Notes under the pieces: model-generated
The model's database searches: none
What the model was told of the DNA's origin: nothing
What the model saw: only the letters and a program-made list of their open reading frames with translations
Source of the DNA: Candidatus Omnitrophota bacterium
GTDB taxonomy: Bacteria; Omnitrophota; Gorgyraeia; Zapsychrales; Fredricksoniimonadaceae
Direction of reading: 5' to 3'
NCBI GenBank assembly: GCA_015234065.1
Contig: JADFWS010000007.1
Coordinates: 1 to 34,251, forward strand
Length of the DNA stretch: 34,251 bases
Position numbers and translations under genes: made by a program
In this document: in pieces, positions 1-9,000 of the stretch
Layout of the letters: each line of letters opens with the position of its first letter
How positions within the stretch are numbered: position 1 is the first letter of the stretch

Positions 1-3000
1 ACATCTGAACAATTGCCTCAACCGGAGGCTGATCGGATATTTTATGCGGCAGTGGGATCTGATGCGGATGCCAAAGAAGTGCCGAATTTTGTGGTGAAGA
101 ACCTTCGCCAATATGTGACGTTTGACGGATTTAAAGGCCGCGGGTACAAGGAATTCGGCTGGGCTTTTGAATTCATGCGTGCGTTGACGGACAGCGACCC
201 CGGCCTTGACCGTATCCTTATCCGCAAAGGGTTGTTGCGGTCTCTGGCGCAGGGGGTCACCTATATTGAAGTGACGGTGAATGATATTCGCGGATTAAAG
301 TTTGCCGTGCTTGGTGCTGAAGATGCGGCCAGGGAATCAAAGGGCCGTTTGCAGGTCGCGGTCCTCTACGGCCAGCGCCGCGATCAGATGTATCGCGTGT
401 GGGCCAGGCCTGTTGAGGAACAGGCGGCTGAAATGGCCCGGTATGAACATATGACTCTTGCGGCACTCATTGAGGATATCCGTAAGAAAGTGGTTGTCGA
501 AGATGCGCATTGCTTCGGGATCATGCCCGAGAAAAGCCATGCCGAGTTTAATACGGCTTTAGAGGAAATGCGCTGGTTATGTGATGCGTCCCGGTGGAAG
601 TCCGGCCTGTTGCCTGCTGAGCAGTTACGCCGCCTCTTGATCGAGGCTTTGGCCGCGCGCACGCTTGCGTTGGATGAGATCAAACATTTTCAGCGGGTCT
701 GTGAAGAGCTCAAGCATGAAAACCTGGTCGCAGCCCGGCGCATCGTGGGGATCTCGTTCGTGGGCAATGACAAATATACTTTTCCCTGGCTGTATGCGCC
801 GGCGATCCGTTATGCGCAGAAGAAAATAAAAATGAAGACCACGATACACGCCGGGAAATCCTGGCGGCCGGGGATGTATTTACGGGTCTTACACCATGTG
901 GATCAGGACCTTGCGCTTGGGCCGAATCGTGTTGAGCATTTGTGCGTCCTTGAGCCGGACCCGTCTGATCCGAACGTGCTGATCGAAGAGGGGCTGACGG
1001 ATAGCCAGCGTCAGGAAGCCGCGGATCTTCGCCGGAAAATACTCCAAACGCTTTTTAACAGGAAGATCCCGGTCTCGGTGGCGTTTTCAAGTCAGCGGCT
1101 GGGAGACCCCGCCAGCATGGACCGCACGCTTCGGCTGATCAACTTCTTTGCGCGGGCATTTATATTAAAAAGCGAGCTGGAGAAACATTTTCCGGGTGCG
1201 TTCAACCTGTTGCAGGCAAAAGGCTATCTGGAAGTTTTTCCTGACGAGAAGACGGCGATATCCGGCGGGGCCAAGGGGCTTCTTTCGGGCGATATGAGCG
1301 CGCTGGAGAATGATCGCGTGCTGGCCTTGGCATTGAAGGAACGTTTTTCAGACCTGGTTGTGTTCCTTAAACAGGCGCCGGGTATTGACGTCTCGTTTAA
1401 CATGCCGAATCCCGCGGTCGAAGGGGTTGCGCTGGCCGATGATATCGCGGAAGCTGTGCTGCGCCTGCCGCATATGCCGTTTGCCCGGTGGCGCAATATG
1501 GTTGACGACGGAGATACGCGGTGTTTTCACCGGACAGTTGAGGTTTTGATCGAGCGCCTGCTTGAAGAGATGGAGAAGGTCTATGAGCGCACTTTCGGGC
1601 TTTGGCATGATATTTGTGTTTTTGGCAGTGCGCGTACCGGCCGGGGGCATCCGCTGAAAGTGTTTGAAATGGGCGAGGCCCTGGGTGTATGGATCATGCG
1701 CCTGGGCGAAACGATCGTGACAGGCGGCGGCCCGGCGGGTATGGAAGGCCCGCTCGTGGGGTATATCAAGGAGCGTAGTCGTCACGGAGCGCAGGTCACA
1801 ATGGCAACCATGACCCGTGTGGTGCGCATTGCGTTGAATTTTTTTGAGCCGCTGAATGTGTATGCGGAAAAGGTTTGGGAGTTCAATCATTTTATGTTCC
1901 GCAAGGAAGCTTTGTTCCGTTTTGCCAAGGGCGTGATCGCGCTTCCCGGCGGGTTTGGCACCATGGAGGAGATCCTCGAAGCGGTTGTCCGTGGGCATCG
2001 GGTGCAATGCCTTGGCGATTTTTGGAAGCCGGTCATGCAGGCGTTCGACCGGTACTGGCAGAAGGCGGGTTTACCGGACCGTGTTATGAGCAAGCTTGAT
2101 TTTACAGCCTGGGCTGAAGATACATGGAATAAAGAACCGCCGCAGGCGTTGTTGAATATTATTAAAAATCCTTTGAAGCCCGCGCAGGTGACAGAAACTG
2201 AAAGACAGGAACGCCGCCGCGTGATCCGCGAAGGTATCCGCATGTTCGAGGCTTTGCATGAGCCTATTGTTTTTGGCGGTGATGCCGGAACAGATGCCCA
2301 GTGGCAGGCGATGGCAGAGACCATGCGTGAAACAGTGGCGCGCGGGATCCCGGTTCGGGTCATCAGCCGCGGCAGGGCTTTTGAGCTGGCGTGGCAGATC
2401 GTTGTGGAGGAGGCCAACAGGCCGGACCTGTTCCAGGCGGTCTTGTGGTCAGGCACGCATAAAGCGCCATGGGAGAATAATGAAACATATGCGCTGGCTT
2501 GTTTTGAAGAGCAGGTCTTGTTCACCACGGATTATACGATGGAGCGTTTTCTGGGCAATTATCGTTCGCTGCGCATGGTCCTGACGCCCGGCGGTGAGGC
2601 GCTGACGCTTCTGATGGCGGATATGATGGTCGTGGTCCAGACCAAGAAAGTGGCCCAGCGTCCTATTGTGCTGATCGATGATGAAGGCGGCGCGGCTGAT
2701 GAGCTGTTCGCAGCGCTGGAATCCGTGTTCGAGCCCGCCGGAACGATTACCAAAGGCGATCTTAATATTGTCCGCCGCCTTAAGACCGGTTCTGGGATCA
2801 TTCAATATTTATTTCCGGCTTCATCTCATAAATCTCCGGGCATGATGATTCCTTTTCGGGCATGGTTTCATTGGGTCAAGAGCGATATTCTTAAAGAGAA
2901 AATTGCCTGTGCCTGGTGCCCGTCTGTGGAAAACTTTTTGATCCGTCAGTGCCGCATGCCACAATGGCTTTTTATGCTGTTACATTTCCCGGGCGATCGT

Positions 3001-6000
3001 GAAGCGGCGCGCGACGTGTTCAACGTTGTGCGTAACGCTTCCACCAATGCCGCGGCACATACGGCTCACGGCGTATTTAATAGGGACACACTATTTTGCG
3101 CAAACAATCCGAACAAACCGAACAATAATAGTGTGTCCCTATTATTCCTGGGTGCCGCGGCGGTTGTTACGACGGTATGCGCAGCTGCCGGCCTGATGAT
3201 GTATCCGCACGCACTGGATCATGTTCCTTCGTTATATGTGATGTTCGCCTGTTACGGCTTGGGCACTGTTATTGGATGGATCACGGCGATGATCGATAAA
3301 AAGCCGCTTGGCTGGTGGCTGATGGTGAAGGGCCTTGTGCTGGATACGCTTGTTATCGGCTGGACGAATACTCTCTGGTATGACTATGTGTTCCCGTTAT
3401 ATGGACGGGTTTTGCCGGGCAGCGGTTTTGGCCATCAGGTATTTATTAATTTTCTGCATTCCTTCGGCTCGGCATTCCCGTTCTTTATTGTGTACCTTTT
3501 TTGTTCGTTGTTATGGACGGCGCGGTTCAAAGGCAACTGGTTTGCATATTTGAAAACAGCGCATACGATGTATTTTTCAACAGCCACCGTTGGGTTGATC
3601 TATTGGGCGTTTGTTATTTTGGGCGCTATGCGTCTGAACCTGCCCATGACCAATATTAATGCGGTGGCGACCGTGCCGTACGCGATCGGGCTTATCTGGT
3701 GGGGGAACGGCGGGTACGCGTCGCCGTTGGCGCAATGGCTGCCGCGGTTGCCCTGGTCAAACGCCCAGTGGGCCGGAATTTATTTAGGGGTCGTGGCCGG
3801 GTTCTGGGGCGGCATCGTGGGGCTGGGGCTTTTCAGCGCCACACCGTGCACATTCCTTATGGCGTGCGCTCTTGCAGGTTATGGGCTGAAAAGTTTCGGG
3901 AGCACGCAACACAATACGAGGTCTTCGTGTTCTGGGCCCGTCAACCCGGAGCTGCCGATCCCTGTCGAGGCATTCCAAAAGAGCGCGCTGGTGTTGCGCA
4001 CGATTGCGGGCAGGGCGGATGTTTTTAACGATTTTGCCGAGCGCCTGATCTGGGTTGTTGCTGATCCTGCAGAGCGTCCGTTTGAAGCACGCTGGAAGGC
4101 GCGCCACAGCCTGGTAGGCGACGCGATGACATATCTTCTGTTATGGATCGACATGGTTTTGGCCACACCGGCGAGCCTGGATGCCTGCATTCAACGGTCA
4201 ACGGTTGGCGGCGGGCAGGCGTACTCAGGCCGTATTTCCGGGCAAATCGAGGCGTTTGCGACATCATTGAGTGCGCTTGAATTCGCGGCACGAAAAAGAA
4301 CTCCGGCAGAGAAAGCGCATTTGGCGCAATATAAAGGCACGCAAGAAAACCCGGTGCCGGCTGTAGACCTGGGGTCTTTTATTGATGAAACGGTTATTGC
4401 CGTAGATGCCGAACGTAAGGAGAAATTTGACAGGGCCTTAAAGGATATTCGACAAGAGTGGACGAATGTCGAAACACTTTTTAATGACGAGATCCTGCCG
4501 TATATCCGCGCGCGCGAACAAGCATTGACCGATCATTCTAAGGATACGCTATGTCAGACGAATAACCCGAACAATCCGAATAGAAATAGTGTGTCCCGAT
4601 TATTGTTGTTGTGCCTCACCGGGATGGCGGCCCTGCATTTCGGCGTACCGCACGCTTCGGCCGCGACGGAATTTCTGGCTGTGAGCGGTGCCGCCGGCCG
4701 CGCGTCGCCGCTATTGGGGATACCTGTGTCGTTGGCATTGCCCGCTTTGTTTACAACCCTTCTTGGAATGTGCTCATCGTTATTCAAGTCCCGCCGGCCC
4801 GGAACAACCTATGAAGAGGGTGGTGTGACCTGGGAAGTATGTGACCCCAAAGATATGGTCTTTGAGCAAAGAAATAAAAGGATAAATATCACGTCGAAAG
4901 TGACCTATAAAGGCGATCCGCGCTGGGTGAAGCAGGCGCTTGTGCTGGAGTCTCTTGATGAGGCAAAAACCATTGTCCCGATGGCAGCCCTCTATCAAAA
5001 GATCGGCCGGCTGGGTTTTCAGGGCTTGAACACCGCCGAGGCTTTCCTGGATGTGCGTGGCGCTAAAACTATTGTGATGACGACATTGCCGCCTGGCAAG
5101 CCGCTGAAGGACCCGTTTTTTCGAGGCATCACAACGGCCGGGAAGGTCGATATTATTCTTCAGGTGGCGCGAGCGCTCAAAGTTTTTCATGATCATGTCG
5201 GGGTCCATGCGGATGTGCACCCGTTGAATGTCTGGGTTACGGATCAAGGCCGGGTTATTCTTTTTGATTATGATGTGGCGTTCAGCACGTCGGATGAGTT
5301 TATGGCACGTAAACTGATGGCGGCATGTTTTGACCCTGATTTTTCCTCGCGCAAGCGTCGCATGATCTGGCGCGATCAGTTGGAGCCTGAGTGGATCAAG
5401 CGCCCGGCATGGTCAACGATCACGGTCACGAAAGATATGGTTTTTGGCCCGGAAGAAGATGTGTATGCCCTGAGCACCATGTTGTTGTATCTCTTGTTCG
5501 GCCAGGATGGGCTGCAAGAATATAATTCCCGGGGTTTTAATGATTTTGAAAAGTTCTTTGTGCGTGATGGCCCGGTCAACGTGGAGCCCGAAATGATGGA
5601 TTTTCTCCGTCGGGCTTTAGTGGACGATCCCCAAAAAGGTTTTCAGGCCGCGGAGGCATTCATTGCGGCGCTGGAAAGAGTCAGAGCCGCGTTGCGGGGC
5701 CCCGCGAAGCGTGTCGAATTGACTGCGGATGTTTTCAGAAAAACGAACGTATCGATGGCCGGTATCTTTTTGGAAGCGGAGATCCCGGCGCGCCAACAAT
5801 TTCTGCAGAGCCTCGGTGCGGATATTCTTTTGGCATTTTCGATCTGGCATGTGATCCAGGCGAATGCGCCGCCGCTTGATGTGGAATCATATGCCTGTAC
5901 ATCGATCAGCACCATGGTTGTCTCTTTCAAAGGCAAGATCAGTTTTGACCGGCATCCAGCATTTCAGTATCTTTCCCCACGTGCGGCACGCTACATAGAA

Positions 6001-9000
6001 TTTTTTGAGACAAGATGTAGTTCTAATGAGGATATAGAGCGGGCTTTCCGTGATTTTCTCAATGATATCTTTCGTGTTCGTCGCCGCCTGGAAGCGCAGT
6101 TCAGTTTTATAAGGGAATTCAACGATCTTCGCCCTGAAGGCCAACGGATCCGGCATTTTAACGGGCTGGTTTTTGAGCAGAAGATTTTGGAGCTTTTGGG
6201 GTTTGAAGGTGAAGGCCGTGACTTGGTTCATGTGAGCGCGCGCAAGGCGCTGAAGGATGCCGTCTCGGCGGCACAATTGAATACGATGGATCAGGATAAC
6301 CGGATCCGCGGCATTTCCGGCGAGGTGACCGGGCTTGATGAGCTGGCGATCAAGTTTGGGCAGGTTATGCAGTCGACCCGGGCCGGCGTTCTCGACGGGA
6401 CGAACAGGTTTGTTCCGTTAAAAGCGGTTAATAAAGTTAAAGAATTCGACCAGGTTGCGGTTACGACCGAGAACGGGAAGCGGCGGCTCATCGTCCAGGA
6501 ATGTAAATTTTCCGGCGGATATTTTAAGCTTCTTCAGCAGGTCATTGGCGGCCTTGTTTCGTTAAAGACATACCGGGAAAAGTTATCGCATCTTGAGCTT
6601 GTGAACAGCCATCCGGATTACAGGGGGCGTGTGGCCGAGTATCGGCATATTCTGGAGCATGAGATCAATGGCGGTGTTCTTAGCCTCGGGATTGCGGCGT
6701 ATTTGCACAGGCATTCCGAGTTGGCATCGCGCCTGCATGTGACGGACAAAGGGTTTTCGTTTCGAGTTCCGTTATCAGAATTCCACTCATTTTTCTTTTC
6801 ACCGCGGCAACGTCCGTTTATTCTGGCCGACCCTGCGGTACGCGGCGCGCATATTGATTGGGCCAGGACAGAAGTAAAAGTTAAAAGCATCATTGATGAG
6901 AGCCTGAAGGCCGGTTGCGGTAACGAGGAGATGGTGATCACGGTCAGTAATGCTGACCCTGAAGGGCTGAAATTATTACAGGCCATTGCTGAAGAGTATG
7001 CGCTTGCGCACGCGATCTCATTTGAGGGCTGGCTGCAGGACCGTGTGCGGCTGGCCGCGATTGACACAGTGATCATTGATTTTGACGGGTCGGTCATCGG
7101 GATCGATGAGGCGCTTCTTGATTCGCTCATGGCCAATAGGATCGAAGCGTTGTTGTCGTCGGGCGTGCATGTGATCATTGTGACCGGGCGTTCCCGCGAT
7201 TCTTTCTTATCGCATCTTGGGAAAGGTGTTGCGCTGCGTTTCAGCCAACAAAGAGGCCGCTGTTATTTGGTTACGAATACCGGCGCGGCCTGGTATGAAT
7301 TAATGAATGGAGAGGCCCGGCTGCGCAAGCAGGCGCCCGGGACAGAGGATCTGTCCGGGGATATTGGCCGTGTGTTGACAGAAATATTCCGGCGTTCAGT
7401 GCATGAAGTGTTTGATCATGTCGGCCTGGCTGAAAATATGCCTGGCCAAAAGATTTCTTTGAACGCGCCGTACGATCTTTTTCTTTCCCTCAAGGAAGAA
7501 AGCCAGCGGCGCTGGTGCCATATGATCGCGGACCGTGTTAATCGGCACATTGAACCGCTAAAAAAAGCAGGACTTTTGCCTTCGGAATCCCGGGCGTTAA
7601 TATCGTCGGAGACCGTATATATTGCATTGCATGAGAAAGCCGGATTTTTACCTGCGGTTCTGAGGGAACTTCAAGGCCAGCGTGTGGTGTTCTTGGGCGA
7701 TTCCATGGGAACCGCGTATTATCCCGGCAATGACCGCAGTGTGTTTACGCTTTCCGCCGCTAGTATTCAACAGCTTGGCCTCGAGCGTTTTGACAGAATT
7801 TATGTTGGCCATGAGCGGATGCTGGAGATCCCCGAGGGCATTATTCGTGCCAGTGCGGCGAAAGGTGAAAAAATATGGGCTCCGGCGAGGCGCATGATGG
7901 CTGCGATTGTGCAGGCAAAGAAGGGTGCGTTCTTGTCTGAGGCGTCATTGAAGGTCCCGCCGGGCATGCCGGCTTGTCCGTTATGGGTGGGTGGCTTGGT
8001 GGCAGGGCATCTCGGGATGCAGATATTTTCCGAAGAAAAATGGTTCTTCACCGGCATCATCGCCGTTGTTTGGTCCGCGTGCCATATCGGTGCATATATT
8101 TATGACAGAAAGGACGAGCTTTGGCAAAGTGTTGCGCGCGCGGGCCGAGGGCTGTGTCAGAATGCGGTTAGATTGTTTGCGCTCGTGCTTTTCTTTTTGG
8201 AAAGAATGAGCACACTTTTTGCCATTGAGGCTCCGTGGCTCATTCGTTCTTCGCTCGGGCTGCTCGGCATTTTTATCGGAATATCTGTGGTCAGTTTTTA
8301 TTTTGCACCGGGGCTTTTGCTCGCTTCGGCAAAGCTCGGCGTTGCCATTGCTGTGTTTATGGTATATGCCGGCAGCGCGGTATTCCTCGATGGCAGGGCT
8401 CGCCGTTTGGGCGTGGCTCCGGCAATGCTGGCGTTGACGGCGAGTGGCATCATTTATGGATTTCTGGATTTGCCGTGGCACGCGGCCGTGTGGTTTAAGT
8501 ACGGTATTCTTCCGGAAATGCTGATGTACGCGGTTGCGGTCTTTGCGGCGAATATGCTCCGCCTGATGGCGGTTGCCGGAAAAGGCGCGCACGGGCTTGC
8601 GTGGCCCCGTGAAATGAAAAGAGCGTCCTGGTGGCGCGCGATGTTGTTTGGCCGCCTGCTTCGCTGGGCGATGGCAGGAGCCGCGTCGGGAAGCTTTATG
8701 TACGCGTATTTGACGTTCTTAAATGACCGCTGGTCTTTATCGTTCAGCAACATGATCGTGGGGGCGCTGGTCAAGACCGCGTTTGATCAGGGCATCATGA
8801 CATTCTTTGTGATCTTTCCGATGCTTGTTGCGGTTGTTGAGCTGATCGGACAGCGGGAAAGCCTTCGATATGTTTTTATTGGGAAGACAGGGCTGGCGTC
8901 GAGAGCCAATATATTCGGGGTCTTCCGGCAGAATATATATGCGCGTTACAAGGGGCTTCTGGGGTTTGATGTTTTTTACTGGTCTGTTATCCTGTTCGTA

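Noticed and set aside
1348-2007. Long antisense ORF (219 aa, -) under the giant gene
   Set aside because: Opposite a frame with strong LOG motifs; composition biased (His/Arg/Pro/Gln) as expected for shadow ORFs in GC-rich coding DNA.
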